DNA of 32,840 nt from Oleiphilaceae bacterium (GTDB taxonomy: Bacteria > Pseudomonadota > Gammaproteobacteria > Pseudomonadales > Oleiphilaceae): NCBI GenBank assembly GCA_018334495.1, contig JAGXLV010000027.1:1-32840 (forward strand), given 5' to 3'. Numbering within the stretch: the first letter of the stretch is position 1; the number at the start of each line of letters is the position of its first letter. The translations under genes were made by a program, and so were the position numbers. Below are positions 8,928 through 18,298 of this stretch, piece after piece. Under the pieces are notes generated by a model. The model had not been told where the DNA came from. It was given only the letters and a program-made list of their open reading frames with translations, and ran no database searches.

Positions 8928-9623
8928 CTATTTGTGCATCAGAGACTCCAGCAAAGCCGCCAGTTCGGGGGCCGAGTCAATCACATGATCCGCCTGCCAG
9001 CTTTGCACCTCGCTCAGGTCTTCAATATAGCCATAACGGGCGGCCACGGTGATCATGCCGGCGTTGCGGCCGGCCTCAATGTCCCGCCGATGATCGCCGA
9101 CATAAATGCTGGCTTGCGGGCTGGCGCCGATTTCCCTGCAGGCCAGGAACAGGGCTTCCGGGTCGGGCTTGCGCTGGGCCACATGGTCCGGGCAGATGGC
9201 CACCCGGCAGCGCTGGTCCAGATTCAGGGCGGCCAGCAAGGGTACCGTGAAGCGGGCCGGCTTGTTGGTGACTATACCCCAAGGCACGCCCTGGGCTTCC
9301 AGCCCTTGTAACAGCGCATCCATGGCCGGAAACAGGCAAGTTTCGAATGCCACCTCGGCTTCGTAAAGATCGAGAAATGCGGCATGGCGGCCGGCGTAGT
9401 CGGCGTCTTCGGGTCCCAGGCCAAAACCGATCTCGATCATCGCCCGGGCGCCGTTGGACACGGATCGGCGCAGGGTTTCCGCGGGCAGCGCGCTCATATC
9501 CAGGCTGGCCCTGAGCCGGTTCACGCAACGGACAAAATCCGGCGCCGTGTCCAACAGAGTGCCGTCCAGGTCGAAGAGGACGGCCGTGTCCGGATTGGCG
9601 CGGCTGTTGTCTGCGGCTGTCAT
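8928..9623 (-). CDS. mupP: N-acetylmuramic acid 6-phosphate phosphatase MupP (Gph-like HAD phosphatase)
   Basis: In Pseudomonas, MupP removes the 6-phosphate from MurNAc-6-P in the cell-wall recycling route that bypasses MurQ and feeds UDP-MurNAc. The 231-residue HAD protein has motif [12 protein letters not shown] (nucleophile D18, general acid D20), motif II IVTNKP, motif III lysine in RKPDPEALF, and motif [14 protein letters not shown]. On sequence alone it could be called phosphoglycolate phosphatase. The neighbourhood (ubiG upstream, yciK-like downstream, mtaD and mtnA beyond) is that of Pseudomonas mupP, so I prefer this name. Its ATG overlaps the ubiG TGA (ATGA), implying coupling. Confidence 0.88.
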   Translation of the reverse strand: MTAADNSRANPDTAVLFDLDGTLLDTAPDFVRCVNRLRASLDMSALPAETLRRSVSNGARAMIEIGFGLGPEDADYAGRHAAFLDLYEAEVAFETCLFPAMDALLQGLEAQGVPWGIVTNKPARFTVPLLAALNLDQRCRVAICPDHVAQRKPDPEALFLACREIGASPQASIYVGDHRRDIEAGRNAGMITVAARYGYIEDLSEVQSWQADHVIDSAPELAALLESLMHK

Positions 9624-10336
9624 GTCTTGTTTTCCAGGGTGGCGTACATCATGTAATTCACGTCCACATCGCGGCCGAGCTTGTAGATCTTGGTGATGGG
9701 GTTATAGGTCATACCGGTCAGTTCCCGGACAACCAGGCCGGCGTGACGGAGATGGTCGGCCATTTCCGAGGGCCGGATGAACTTGCGCCACTGGTGTGTG
9801 CCTTTGGGCAGCAAGCCCAGAACGTATTCCGCTCCCACGATGGCAAACAGGAAAGATTTGGGATTGCGGTTGATGGTGGACACAAAAATGATGCCGCCGG
9901 GCTTGAGCATGGCCGCACAGGCCTTGAGTACCGAAGCCGGATCCGGCACGTGTTCCAGCATCTCCAGGCAAGTCACTACGTCATAACGGCCAGCCTGATC
10001 CGGGTCTTCTGCCAGGGCTTCAATGGTGGTCTGGCGATAGTCCACTTTGATACCGGTTTCCAAACCGTGAAGTTTGGCCACCGACAGCGGCGCTTCGCCC
10101 ATGTCGATGCCGGTAACCTGGGCGCCGCGCTGAGCCATGCCTTCGCAGAGCAGGCCGCCACCGCAACCCACATCGAGCACTGTCTTGCCGGCCAGGGGAA
10201 CGCGCTCGTCGATGTAATTCAGCCGCAGGGGATTTATATCATGCAGCGGCTTGAACTCGCTGGTCGGGTCCCACCACCGGCTTGCCAGGGCCTCGAATTT
10301 GGCAATCTCGGAGTGATCTACGTTGTGGTTGCTCAT
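9620..10336 (-). CDS. ubiG: Bifunctional ubiquinone O-methyltransferase UbiG
   Basis: UbiG performs both O-methylations of the ubiquinone ring, using S-adenosylmethionine. The 238-residue class I methyltransferase shows the SAM motif [11 protein letters not shown] (residues 53-63), [10 protein letters not shown] (acidic ribose-binding residue), and [13 protein letters not shown]. The family C-terminal blocks [19 protein letters not shown] and [13 protein letters not shown] are also present. The N-terminal [11 protein letters not shown] is also diagnostic. It overlaps mupP by four bases and follows mtaD after a 45-base gap, so the three are probably co-transcribed. Confidence 0.97.
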   Translation of the reverse strand: MSNHNVDHSEIAKFEALASRWWDPTSEFKPLHDINPLRLNYIDERVPLAGKTVLDVGCGGGLLCEGMAQRGAQVTGIDMGEAPLSVAKLHGLETGIKVDYRQTTIEALAEDPDQAGRYDVVTCLEMLEHVPDPASVLKACAAMLKPGGIIFVSTINRNPKSFLFAIVGAEYVLGLLPKGTHQWRKFIRPSEMADHLRHAGLVVRELTGMTYNPITKIYKLGRDVDVNYMMYATLENKT

Positions 10337-10381
10337 ATCCGGTTCCGCCTGGTTGGAAATAGTTTAGAGATAATACGACAC

Positions 10382-11728
10382 TCAGCTCTGGTCGGGATCA
10401 CTGGCTCTGATCCGATCGGCCCAAAGCTGTACCTTTAGCATCAGGTCCGGCACGTCGATACGGGTCAGATTACCGTCCTGGACTTGCGGCACACCGCCAA
10501 TCCAGCTGTGACTGACCTGCCGGCCCTGGTTGCTGTAAACAAGCTGTGAGGCGGGATCGTAGATGGGCTGAATAAAGGGATCGCTCAGGTCGATAGCAAT
10601 GATGTCGGCCAGTTTGCCCTCTACCAGCGAGCCCAGTTCGTGGTCCCGGCCCAACGCGCGCGCGCCTCGAAGGGTGGCCATTTCCAGGGCACTGTGAGCA
10701 GACAGGGCGGCGGCGTCACTGGCGACGACCTTGGCAATCAGGGCGGCGGTACCAATTTCGCCAAACAGGTCCAGATCGTTGTTGCTGGCGGCGCCGTCAG
10801 TGCCTATGGCGACATTGATACCTTCCCGCTGCAGGCGTTCAACCGGGCACAGGCCGCTTGCCAGCTTGAGGTTGGATTCCGGGCAATGAATCACATGTGC
10901 GCCGGTCGCTTTCAGATGCTCCAGGTCGCTGTCGTCAATCTGAGTCATGTGGACGCACTGGGTGCCCGGTCCCAGCAGGCCCAGCTCAGCCATCCGGCTC
11001 AGTGGTCGCTGGCCGGTCTTGCCGAAGGCATCCTCGACTTCGAAGGCCGTCTCATGCAGGTGCAGTTGAATCCGGGCGCCGGTATCCCCGGCCAGTTTGA
11101 TGGCCTTCTTCAATGGGTCGTCCGACACTGTATAGGGCGCATGGGGACCGATGGCCGGCATGATTCTGGGGTCGCCCTGCCATTGCTCGATCAATTGCCG
11201 GCCCTTGGCCAGGTACTCCTCCGGCCCCGAGCCCCACATGGTGGGCATGTCCATCAGGGGAAAGCAGACCTGGGCCCGCATACCCACATCGTGGGCCACA
11301 GAAGCCACGACTTCGGGAAAGAAGTACATGTCGGAAAACGTCGTGGTGCCGGTGCGCAGCATTTCCGCCATGGCCAGTCGGGTGCCGTCGGCGATAAACT
11401 CGGCGCTGACAAACCTGCCTTCCGCAGGCCAGATGTGTTCGTGCAGCCAGGTCATCAGGGGCAGGTCATCGGCCAGGCCACGGAACAGCGACATGGCGGC
11501 ATGGCCATGCATATTGATCAGGCCCGGCATGACCACATGCCGGTTCAGGTCCAGGGTTTCCCGCGCCCGGTAGTCCTGGTCGGCCTGCGCCTGTGTCACC
11601 ACGGCCGCGATGCGGTCGCCCTGAATCAGAACCGCCTGGTGATCGAGCACCACGCCGGAGGGTTCAATCGGGATAAGCCAGCGGGCGTTAATGCGGGTAT
11701 CAACAGCGATAATGGTGTCTGCAGTCAT
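10382..11728 (-). CDS. mtaD: 5'-methylthioadenosine / S-adenosylhomocysteine deaminase-type amidohydrolase (TRZ/ATZ family)
   Basis: This is a metal-dependent amidohydrolase that deaminates methylthioadenosine (to methylthioinosine) and related adenosines. The 448 residues contain the zinc motif [14 protein letters not shown] (H74, H76), [25 protein letters not shown] and [17 protein letters not shown] (metal Asp). These are the features of the MtaD/PA3170 group rather than of atrazine hydrolases. mtnA, the next enzyme group of methionine salvage, is divergent and 118 bases away. GGAAAG lies upstream of the ATG. It probably heads the leftward mtaD-ubiG-mupP transcript. Confidence 0.92.
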   Translation of the reverse strand: MTADTIIAVDTRINARWLIPIEPSGVVLDHQAVLIQGDRIAAVVTQAQADQDYRARETLDLNRHVVMPGLINMHGHAAMSLFRGLADDLPLMTWLHEHIWPAEGRFVSAEFIADGTRLAMAEMLRTGTTTFSDMYFFPEVVASVAHDVGMRAQVCFPLMDMPTMWGSGPEEYLAKGRQLIEQWQGDPRIMPAIGPHAPYTVSDDPLKKAIKLAGDTGARIQLHLHETAFEVEDAFGKTGQRPLSRMAELGLLGPGTQCVHMTQIDDSDLEHLKATGAHVIHCPESNLKLASGLCPVERLQREGINVAIGTDGAASNNDLDLFGEIGTAALIAKVVASDAAALSAHSALEMATLRGARALGRDHELGSLVEGKLADIIAIDLSDPFIQPIYDPASQLVYSNQGRQVSHSWIGGVPQVQDGNLTRIDVPDLMLKVQLWADRIRASDPDQS

Positions 11729-11813
11729 GCCTTTGATCTTTCCTGCCAGGTTAAAACGGGTTGAAAGTATACCGAGCCGGCCTTATAGCAACTACCCCGG
11801 TCACCAAAATCGT

Positions 11814-11819
11814 TATAAT
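11814..11819 (+). promoter_or_regulatory. Candidate -10 element of the mtnA promoter
   Basis: TATAAT matches the sigma-70 -10 consensus exactly and lies 27 bases before the mtnA ATG. No good -35 hexamer is visible at 16-18 bases upstream, so an activator may help. On the other strand, TATACT (complement of 11766-11771) is a candidate -10 for mtaD. Both are read by eye and untested. Confidence 0.5.
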
Positions 11820-11846
11820 GACGGTACCGGTATTATGGAGTTAGTA

Positions 11847-12917
11847 ATGACACAGCCTCATGTGGAATTTCCGGAGCACCGCTCGCTGGGGACGGTTGCC
11901 ATGCAATGGCATGGCAACCGTCTTGAATTGCTGGATCAGCGCCTGTTACCGAACGAAGAGGTCTGGCTCACTCTTGACAGTGCCAGCGGGGTCGCCACCT
12001 GCATCCGCGATATGGTGGTGCGTGGCGCGCCGGCAATCGGGATCAGTGCGGCCTACGGCGTCGCGTTGGCTGCCCGGCAGGCGACCGGAGAGCACTGGGC
12101 CCTCAGCATAGAGGCTGCCATCAAGGAGTTGGCTGAGTCGCGTCCGACCGCAGTCAACCTGTTCTGGGCACTGAACCTGATGCAGAAGGCGCTGTTCGAA
12201 TGCCGGACTCCGGAAGCAGCGGTCCTGCGCCTGGCGGAGGCCGCTATTCGCATTCACGAGGACGACATTAACGCTAACCTGACCATGGCGGAGCATGCGC
12301 TGGCAGTGATGGAGGAGGATTCACCCTTTTCCGTGCTGACCCACTGCAACACCGGCGCCCTGGCCACAGGCGGTTATGGCACTGCGCTGGGGGTGATCCG
12401 GCGTCTGCATGAGGCTGGACGTTTGCGCCAGGTTTACGCTGATGAAACCCGGCCCTGGCTTCAGGGCAGCCGCCTGACAGCCTGGGAACTCATGCGGGAT
12501 AATATTCCCGTGACCCTGAACACTGATGGAGCGGCCGCCTGTATACTGGCCCAGGGTCATGTCAAGTGGGTCATCGTTGGCGCCGACAGAATTACAGCCA
12601 ATGGCGATGTGGCAAACAAAATCGGCACCTACAGCCTGGCAATTCTGGCTCGCCATCACAAAGTCAGGTTCATGGTGGTGGCGCCTTTCAGCACCCTGGA
12701 TATGTCGCTGTCCTCGGGTCAGAGCATTCTGATTGAGGAAAGGGACGGCACCGAAGTGCGTGAAATTCGCGGTCATGCCTTGGCGCCCGAGGGAGTCGAG
12801 GTCTTTAACCCGGTATTTGATATCACCCCGGCGGCGCTTATCGATGTGATCGTGACGGAGCGGGGAGTTGTGCGCAATCCATGTGCTACCGGCATGAAAA
12901 CGCTTTTTGAGGACTAG
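11847..12917 (+). CDS. mtnA: Methylthioribose-1-phosphate isomerase MtnA
   Basis: MtnA converts 5-methylthioribose-1-phosphate to methylthioribulose-1-phosphate in the methionine salvage pathway. I chose the ATG at 11847 because GGAG (11837-11840) sits six bases before it; an in-frame ATG at 11835 lacks such a site. The 356-residue protein contains [34 protein letters not shown] (catalytic C167), [23 protein letters not shown] and [19 protein letters not shown] (catalytic D247). The catalytic spacing equals that of Bacillus subtilis MtnA (C160, D240). A perfect inverted repeat lies within codons 15-26. It is divergent from mtaD. Confidence 0.97.
   Translation: MTQPHVEFPEHRSLGTVAMQWHGNRLELLDQRLLPNEEVWLTLDSASGVATCIRDMVVRGAPAIGISAAYGVALAARQATGEHWALSIEAAIKELAESRPTAVNLFWALNLMQKALFECRTPEAAVLRLAEAAIRIHEDDINANLTMAEHALAVMEEDSPFSVLTHCNTGALATGGYGTALGVIRRLHEAGRLRQVYADETRPWLQGSRLTAWELMRDNIPVTLNTDGAAACILAQGHVKWVIVGADRITANGDVANKIGTYSLAILARHHKVRFMVVAPFSTLDMSLSSGQSILIEERDGTEVREIRGHALAPEGVEVFNPVFDITPAALIDVIVTERGVVRNPCATGMKTLFED
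11891..11922. repeat. Perfect 14-bp inverted repeat within mtnA
   Basis: The left arm 11891-11904 (GACGGTTGCCATGC) and the right arm 11909-11922 are exact reverse complements around the 4-base loop AATG. A G-T pair could extend it by one base. It encodes residues 15-26 of MtnA, starting 44 bases after the start codon. In the mRNA it would make a very stable hairpin close to the initiation region. Its function is unknown. Confidence 0.9.
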
Positions 12918-12946
12918 TCAGAGGCCCTTTTATGTCCTCGCAGGTG

Positions 12947-13582
12947 TCAGTTACTCTTTTTTTTCGATTCAGGCGGGGAATTCGAGTGGCCTGAGTGCAT
13001 CGATCCTTCAGCCGATTCAGGCTCCGCCAGTTCCTGTTCAGCAACAAAATGCAGCGCCATTTCGAAGCTCTGGCGGGTAAAGGAGAGTACCTTTTCAAAA
13101 CCTGCGTCTGAGAGCTCACGGGCGTCATCATGGCTGCGAAAAATATTGACGAATTCCCGTTCGCGCTCAAATTGCAGAGGTATCTTGCCTACGCCCCAGT
13201 CGTCCAGCATCTGCCAGGCTTCAGGATTGTAGGCGCGAATATACTTGAGAATGAACGGCACCGGGTCATTGCGCGCCACCAGCGCCGCCAATCTCAAAAT
13301 CAGCTCGAAGGACAGCGTGGAGGTGCCGTCTTCTACCGCCTGCAGCAGGCTTTTATCTTTTACATTGAGCGCTTCGCTCATTTCCGCCAGGGTAAGGCCG
13401 GCAACCTGGCGTATGTCCCGCAGTGAATGGCCTGCGCCGATCAGGAGTTTCAGGTGCCCCTGGGATTTGCTCAGAGCCCGGCCAACCCGGCCCTCAACCT
13501 GGCTCATGGAGGTGGCCGCATGCATGATGTCTAACAGCATGCTTTCCACTGCCTGCTGTTTACTGTCCTTTTTTTGTGCCAT
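12947..13582 (-). CDS. XRE-like helix-turn-helix protein
   Basis: This is a probable DNA-binding regulator of unknown targets. I start it at the ATG complementary to 13580-13582 (211 residues, MAQKKDSKQQ), which has GGGAG five bases upstream. A GTG at 13624 would add 14 residues. Residues about 53-105 resemble a lambda-repressor-type fold: SLRDIRQVAGLTLAEMSEAL followed by LLQAVEDGTSTLSFELILRLAALV. The remainder is helical, with a polar tail rich in Ser, Glu and Lys. It lies 63 bases downstream of prc on the same strand, so co-transcription is possible. It converges with mtnA. I do not recognise a named family. Confidence 0.8.
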   Translation of the reverse strand: MAQKKDSKQQAVESMLLDIMHAATSMSQVEGRVGRALSKSQGHLKLLIGAGHSLRDIRQVAGLTLAEMSEALNVKDKSLLQAVEDGTSTLSFELILRLAALVARNDPVPFILKYIRAYNPEAWQMLDDWGVGKIPLQFEREREFVNIFRSHDDARELSDAGFEKVLSFTRQSFEMALHFVAEQELAEPESAEGSMHSGHSNSPPESKKKSN

Positions 13583-13645
13583 GCCTGCTCCCTCTAGCGG
13601 CCCGTTATCCGTTTCAAGCGACACTGCGGAATTGAGGCCAGGCCG

Positions 13646-15817
13646 TCACTGGGCCTGGGCAGCAACGTTCCCATCAGGAAGAATGGACGCCATTTCCCTG
13701 TCCAGGTTCAGCATGTCCGCCATGATATGACCGCCTTCGCGCACGACGAAGTCGAGGCGATCTTCACGATCATCCGGGGCCGCAGTGTCGATGTCACGCC
13801 AGTCCTGCCATTCCTGCAGGGATTCAAATGGCTCATTGCCACGAAGCTCCCGGCGGGCGTTGGCGATGGCCAGTTGTCTGTCTTCCATGTTGTCCTGGTA
13901 TAGCCGACGTTTGTCCTCGTTCAGGCTGACCGAGGTGACCTCACGCTGCTCCTTAAGCAAATCGATTTCCCGCTGCAAAAGCTGGAACTCGGAGTTGTCA
14001 GCGAATCGCGTGGCATGGTTGTCACGAAGCTGGTCGATCAGAGCGCTGAAATCGAAATAACGGTTATGGGGCACGGCTTCGATCCGGTCCCAGGGCAGAG
14101 CGTGGTCCAGCGCATCTTCGCCGATCCGTGTCTTGTCGACTCGCGCAGGAATCTCAATGTCGGGCAATACACCCTTGTGCTGGGTCGAGCCGCCCGACAC
14201 CCGGTAGAATTTTGACTGGGTGATTTTCAGCTGGCCGTGATTCAGCGGGCGGACGGCCTGCACCGTGCCCTTGCCAAATGTTTGCGAGCCCACGATTAGA
14301 CCACGGCCATAATCCTGGATGGCGCCGGCAAAAATCTCCGAGGCGGAAGCGCTCATTCGGTTGACCAGAACCACGAGCGGACCGTCATAGGCAACCAGAG
14401 GATCCTGATCGGCCAGTACCTGGACCTCGTTGTCCGAATTGCGAATCTGGACAGTAGGGCCCTCGTCGATGAAGAGCCCTACCATCTCGTTAGCCTCGTG
14501 GAGGGCGCCGCCACCGTTGTCGCGAAGATCAATGACCAGGCCATCCACGCCGTCGGTTTTGAATTCTTCCAGCAGACTGCGAACGTCCCGGGTGGTGCTT
14601 CGGTAATTTGGGTCACCCTCCTGCATGGCTTTGAAATCCGCGTAGAAGGTCGGAATCTTGATGACGCCGACACTGTAATCATCTTTGCCACGTTTCAGAT
14701 CAATGACATCGCTGCTGGCGCTCTGTTCTTCCAGCTTTACCTTATCGCGTTCAATGGCAATGGTCCGGGTCATGGTTTCATCGCTGGCGCTTGCGGGGAT
14801 GACTTCGAGGGTTACCTTGGACTCCCGTGGTCCCCGTATGAGATCCACCACTTCATCCAGGCGCCAGCCAATAACGTTAACCGGTTTTTCTTCGTCATCC
14901 TGTTTTACCGAAACGATCCTGTCAGCGGGTTTGAGCTGGCCCTGTTGCGACGCCGGGCCGCCGGGAACCAGGCGTACCACTTTGGTGTATTCATTGTCTG
15001 ATTGCAGCACAGCGCCAATCCCTTCGAGGGAGAGGCTCATATTGATGTTGAAGTTTTCGGACGTGCGCGGCGAAAAATAGGATGTGTGCGGGTCCCAAAT
15101 GCCAGTGAAGGCATTCATGTAAGCCTGGAAGGCATCTTCGCTTCGCATTTGAGCGGTTCGCTTGCGCTGACCCTCATAACGGCGGATAAGAGAATCCTGG
15201 ATGTCGTCGTTATTTTTATCGTTTAAGCGCTGAGCCAACACGGCATTTTTTATGCGTTTGACCCAGAGTTTGTCGAGTGCGGCACGGTCGGGCTCCCAGT
15301 CGCCTTTGGAGCGGTCCAGTGAGAGGGTCTCGTCAGCGTCAAAGTCCAGATCTTCAACACCCTTGTTTAGAAGATCGATGGCAAAGTCGAGGCGCTCAAT
15401 GATGCGTTTCTGCACCGTGTTATAAATATCAAACCCGGGCTCCAGGCGGCCGGTTTTGAGGGCCGCGCCCAAGTCAGCGCGTAAGGTCTGAAATTGCTCG
15501 ACATCCTTGGCGCTCAGGTAGATTTTTTGGCCGTCGAGGTATTCCAGATAAGCATCGAAAACATCACCGGACAATTCTCCGTTGATCTTTTGTTCCCGAA
15601 AATGGGTGAACTGTAGCTGGCGGGCAATGAGGATATTAGCCCGGGCCTGCTCTACCGTGGGCGACACGGGTTCAAACGAAGCTTTATCTTCGGCTGCAGC
15701 CTGGAGGCCGACCGGCATCAGCAGCAGGGTGATAGCCAGGGCTTTTGCGCCAAGACGTAGTTTGTCGGCGAGCGGCGAGCCTGCAGACTGGGGAAAAAAT
15801 TTGCCGGTGTTTGTCAT
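13646..15817 (-). CDS. prc: Carboxy-terminal processing protease Prc (Tsp), S41A family
   Basis: Prc is a periplasmic protease that degrades proteins with nonpolar C-termini. In E. coli it also trims FtsI and controls murein hydrolases, and in Pseudomonas (AlgO) it acts on anti-sigma factor signalling. The 723-residue product has a signal peptide (about 1-42, hydrophobic core LAITLLLMPVGLQAAA), an N-terminal helical region, a PDZ domain (about 262-345, SLEGIGAVL...VPGGPA), and the S41 core. The catalytic dyad is S491 in NRMSASASEIFAGA and K516 in TFGKGTVQ, with the same 25-residue spacing as E. coli S452/K477. It is slightly longer than E. coli Prc (682). Confidence 0.97.
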   Translation of the reverse strand: MTNTGKFFPQSAGSPLADKLRLGAKALAITLLLMPVGLQAAAEDKASFEPVSPTVEQARANILIARQLQFTHFREQKINGELSGDVFDAYLEYLDGQKIYLSAKDVEQFQTLRADLGAALKTGRLEPGFDIYNTVQKRIIERLDFAIDLLNKGVEDLDFDADETLSLDRSKGDWEPDRAALDKLWVKRIKNAVLAQRLNDKNNDDIQDSLIRRYEGQRKRTAQMRSEDAFQAYMNAFTGIWDPHTSYFSPRTSENFNINMSLSLEGIGAVLQSDNEYTKVVRLVPGGPASQQGQLKPADRIVSVKQDDEEKPVNVIGWRLDEVVDLIRGPRESKVTLEVIPASASDETMTRTIAIERDKVKLEEQSASSDVIDLKRGKDDYSVGVIKIPTFYADFKAMQEGDPNYRSTTRDVRSLLEEFKTDGVDGLVIDLRDNGGGALHEANEMVGLFIDEGPTVQIRNSDNEVQVLADQDPLVAYDGPLVVLVNRMSASASEIFAGAIQDYGRGLIVGSQTFGKGTVQAVRPLNHGQLKITQSKFYRVSGGSTQHKGVLPDIEIPARVDKTRIGEDALDHALPWDRIEAVPHNRYFDFSALIDQLRDNHATRFADNSEFQLLQREIDLLKEQREVTSVSLNEDKRRLYQDNMEDRQLAIANARRELRGNEPFESLQEWQDWRDIDTAAPDDREDRLDFVVREGGHIMADMLNLDREMASILPDGNVAAQAQ

Positions 15818-15853
15818 AGTAGGCCTATCCGGTATCGAGTATGTGATCGTTAA

Positions 15854-15885
15854 CCCCGGGAGTCTGCGCGGCAGAAACCCCGGGG
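15854..15885. repeat. GC-rich two-part stem-loop upstream of prc
   Basis: CCCCGGG (15854-15860) pairs with CCCGGGG (15879-15885). Inside, TCTGC (15863-15867) pairs with GCAGA (15871-15875) around the loop GCG. It lies 37 bases upstream of the prc start and 219 bases past the end of the fadB-like gene. No T-run follows on either strand, so it is not a classical terminator. It could shape the prc leader or end fadB transcripts. Confidence 0.6.
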
Positions 15886-16103
15886 CCAGGAAATTCAGGC
15901 TCTCCCGCTGCCAAGGACGTTGGGCTGTCTTGCTTGTGCCCGCACAACTTTGCCAGCTAACGGTTTACAGACAATTAACTCATTGTAGGCAAGCCCCTAC
16001 CGCGTTGCTATAGGCGAGGGGCACACCAGGGTGACAATATATCCATGAAGTTTCCCAGGACCGGCCCGCCCCGCCCGCAGGAAAATCCCCCCTGGACTGG
16101 CAT

Positions 16104-18266
16104 TCATGAAAACAGGGTATTGTTTTCCAGGTGTTGTAAAAGCAGTGCTGGCGGCTTAAAGCGCTCGCCGTAGCGACTCGCGAGTGCCCGGGCGCGGTCG
16201 ATGAAGGTTTGCAGGCCATATTGGTTGATGTATTGGATTGCGCCCCCGGTCCAGGCTGGAAAGCCGATGCCGAATATGCTGCCGATATTGGCGTCCGCTA
16301 CGGATCTTAAAACGTTTTCCTCAAGGCAGCGCACCGTTTCGATGGCCTGTATGAACAGAATGCGGTCTTTCAAGTCCTGCAGGTTTGCGCTGGCGGCGGT
16401 TTCCGGGTCGACGTACAGCTTTTCCAGTTCAGGCCAGAGGTACTTTCTGCCGGCCCCGGTCTGGTCCGCAGGGTATTCGTAAAAACCGCCGCCGGCCGCC
16501 TTGCCTTTGCGGCCATGCTCATCCACCAGCTTGTCTATTACGGCATGGGCAGGGTGCGGTTGCCAGGTTTCGCCCGCGGCTTCCAGGTCTCGCCGGCTTT
16601 GCTTCCGAATGTGCTGGGTCAAGGTCAGGCTAACCTCGTCGCAGATGGCCAGTGGACCGACCGGCATGCCGCTCAGCAGGCCGGCATTTTCGACGCTTGC
16701 GGGGTGAATGCCTTCCGCCAGCATGGCAATACCCTCGTTGACGAAGGTGCCGAATACGCGGGATGTGAAAAAGCCGCGGCTGTCGTTGACGACAATGGGA
16801 ATCTTGCCGATCTGCTGGACATAATCGAAGGCCCTGGCCAGGGTTTCAGTCGAGGTCTTTTCCCCGACAATAATTTCCACCAGCTGCATTTTGTCCACGG
16901 GCGAGAAAAAATGCAGGCCGATAAAGTTTTCCGGCCGGGCAGAAGCTGCTGCGAGCTGGGTTATGGGAATCGTTGACGTGTTGGTTGCAAAAATGCCGTT
17001 GTTTACCAGTTGTGGTTCCGATTCCGCAGTCACACCGGCTTTGAGCTGGCTGTCTTCGAAGACCGCCTCGATTATCATATCGCAACCCGCAAGGTCCGCC
17101 GGCTTGTCCGTCGCCTGGATTTGACCAAGCAGGCTGTTCCTTGTGTCTTCCGTGATTTGTCCGCGGCTTACCTTTTTGTTGAGCAGCCTGGCTGAATAGG
17201 CTTTGCCTTTTTCAGCGGTGTCCCGGGACACGTCCTTAAGAATAACGTTCAGGCCACGATTGGCTGATGCGTAGGCTATACCGGCGCCCATCATGCCGGC
17301 GCCGAGAATGCCGATTTTTTCGAAGCGCTGTTTGTCAAAACCGCTGGGTCGACTTTCGCCGGCATTGATGGCGTTGAGCTGGAACCACAGAGCACCAATC
17401 ATGTTTTTGGCGACCCGGCTGGTGACCAGTTCGGTGAAGTAACGGGTCTCAATCCGCTCGCCGGTGTCGTAGTCCACCTGGGCGCCCTCAACCGCGGCCG
17501 CAAGAATACGCTCGGGAGCCGGGTAGCAGCCTTTGGTTTTCTGTTTCAACATTGCCGGTGCGATGGCCAGTTTCTGGGCCATGGCCGGGTGCTGCGGCGA
17601 GCCACCGGGGAACCTGAAGCCTTTTTGATCCCAGGGTTGCCCGCAGGTCGGGTGGGCGGCAATAAAGGCCCGCGCCCGGGCCATCATGTCGCCATTGGAG
17701 TGGGCCAGTTCACTGACAAGGCCAGCGTCCATGGCCGCCCCCGGATTAACCTTTTTGCCTTCCAGTAGAAAAGGAAAGGCAGCTTCCAGGCCGATCATTC
17801 GCGGCAGCCTTTGAGTGCCGCCCCCGCCCGGCAGCAGACCCAGAGTGACTTCCGGAAAGCCAAGTTGAATGCTGTCATCGTTCAGAACAATGCGGTGGTG
17901 GGTGGCCAGGCAGAGTTCCATGCCACCGCCCAGAGCGGTGCCGTTTATGGCGGCTACCACCGGTTTGCCGCAGGTTTCGATCAGGCGCAGATCGGCTTTC
18001 AGGCGATTGACCATGGCTTCAAAGGCTTCGGCATCCTCAGGGGTAACGCCGTAGAGTTCCTCCAGGTCACCGCCGGCAAAGAAGGATTTTTTGCCAGAGG
18101 CAATGATGATGCCGGCAATCGAATCCTGATCCGCTTTTACCCGGGCGGCGGTCTCGGACAAGGCTTCGCGGAAAGCGGCGTTCATGGTGTTGGCGGCGTG
18201 ACCGGGCATGTCGATGGTCAGAGTCAGGATGCGGTCTGAGCCAATGTGATAATTGATAGCGCTCAT
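16104..18266 (-). CDS. Multifunctional fatty-acid oxidation protein: enoyl-CoA hydratase / 3-hydroxyacyl-CoA dehydrogenase
   Basis: This 720-residue FadB/FadJ-type alpha subunit catalyses hydration and then NAD-dependent oxidation in beta-oxidation. The N-terminal crotonase part shows the oxyanion-hole segment KKSFFAGGDLEEL, INGTALGGGMELCLA (E117) and LGFPEVTLGLLPGGGGTQR (E139), equivalent to the catalytic E119/E139 of E. coli FadB. The dehydrogenase part starts near residue 320 with IGILGAGMMGAGIAYASA. It continues with the catalytic His in FIGLHFFSPVDKMQLVEII and the C-terminal domain (NDSRGFFTSRVF). It follows the thiolase gene by 32 bases on the same strand, so the two form an operon. Chain-length preference cannot be read from sequence. 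Confidence 0.93.
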   Translation of the reverse strand: MSAINYHIGSDRILTLTIDMPGHAANTMNAAFREALSETAARVKADQDSIAGIIIASGKKSFFAGGDLEELYGVTPEDAEAFEAMVNRLKADLRLIETCGKPVVAAINGTALGGGMELCLATHHRIVLNDDSIQLGFPEVTLGLLPGGGGTQRLPRMIGLEAAFPFLLEGKKVNPGAAMDAGLVSELAHSNGDMMARARAFIAAHPTCGQPWDQKGFRFPGGSPQHPAMAQKLAIAPAMLKQKTKGCYPAPERILAAAVEGAQVDYDTGERIETRYFTELVTSRVAKNMIGALWFQLNAINAGESRPSGFDKQRFEKIGILGAGMMGAGIAYASANRGLNVILKDVSRDTAEKGKAYSARLLNKKVSRGQITEDTRNSLLGQIQATDKPADLAGCDMIIEAVFEDSQLKAGVTAESEPQLVNNGIFATNTSTIPITQLAAASARPENFIGLHFFSPVDKMQLVEIIVGEKTSTETLARAFDYVQQIGKIPIVVNDSRGFFTSRVFGTFVNEGIAMLAEGIHPASVENAGLLSGMPVGPLAICDEVSLTLTQHIRKQSRRDLEAAGETWQPHPAHAVIDKLVDEHGRKGKAAGGGFYEYPADQTGAGRKYLWPELEKLYVDPETAASANLQDLKDRILFIQAIETVRCLEENVLRSVADANIGSIFGIGFPAWTGGAIQYINQYGLQTFIDRARALASRYGERFKPPALLLQHLENNTLFS

Positions 18267-18298
18267 GGGGATTCCTTTTATTTTGAAAGAGGCTCTGG

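Noticed and set aside
10640..11764. Rightward 374-codon frame opposite mtaD
   Set aside because: Antisense shadow of a high-GC gene; the mtaD frame carries all amidohydrolase motifs.
12909..12939. GAGGAC/GTCCTC pairing in the mtnA/XRE convergent gap
   Set aside because: Six base pairs with a 19-base loop; plausible by chance and not terminator-like.
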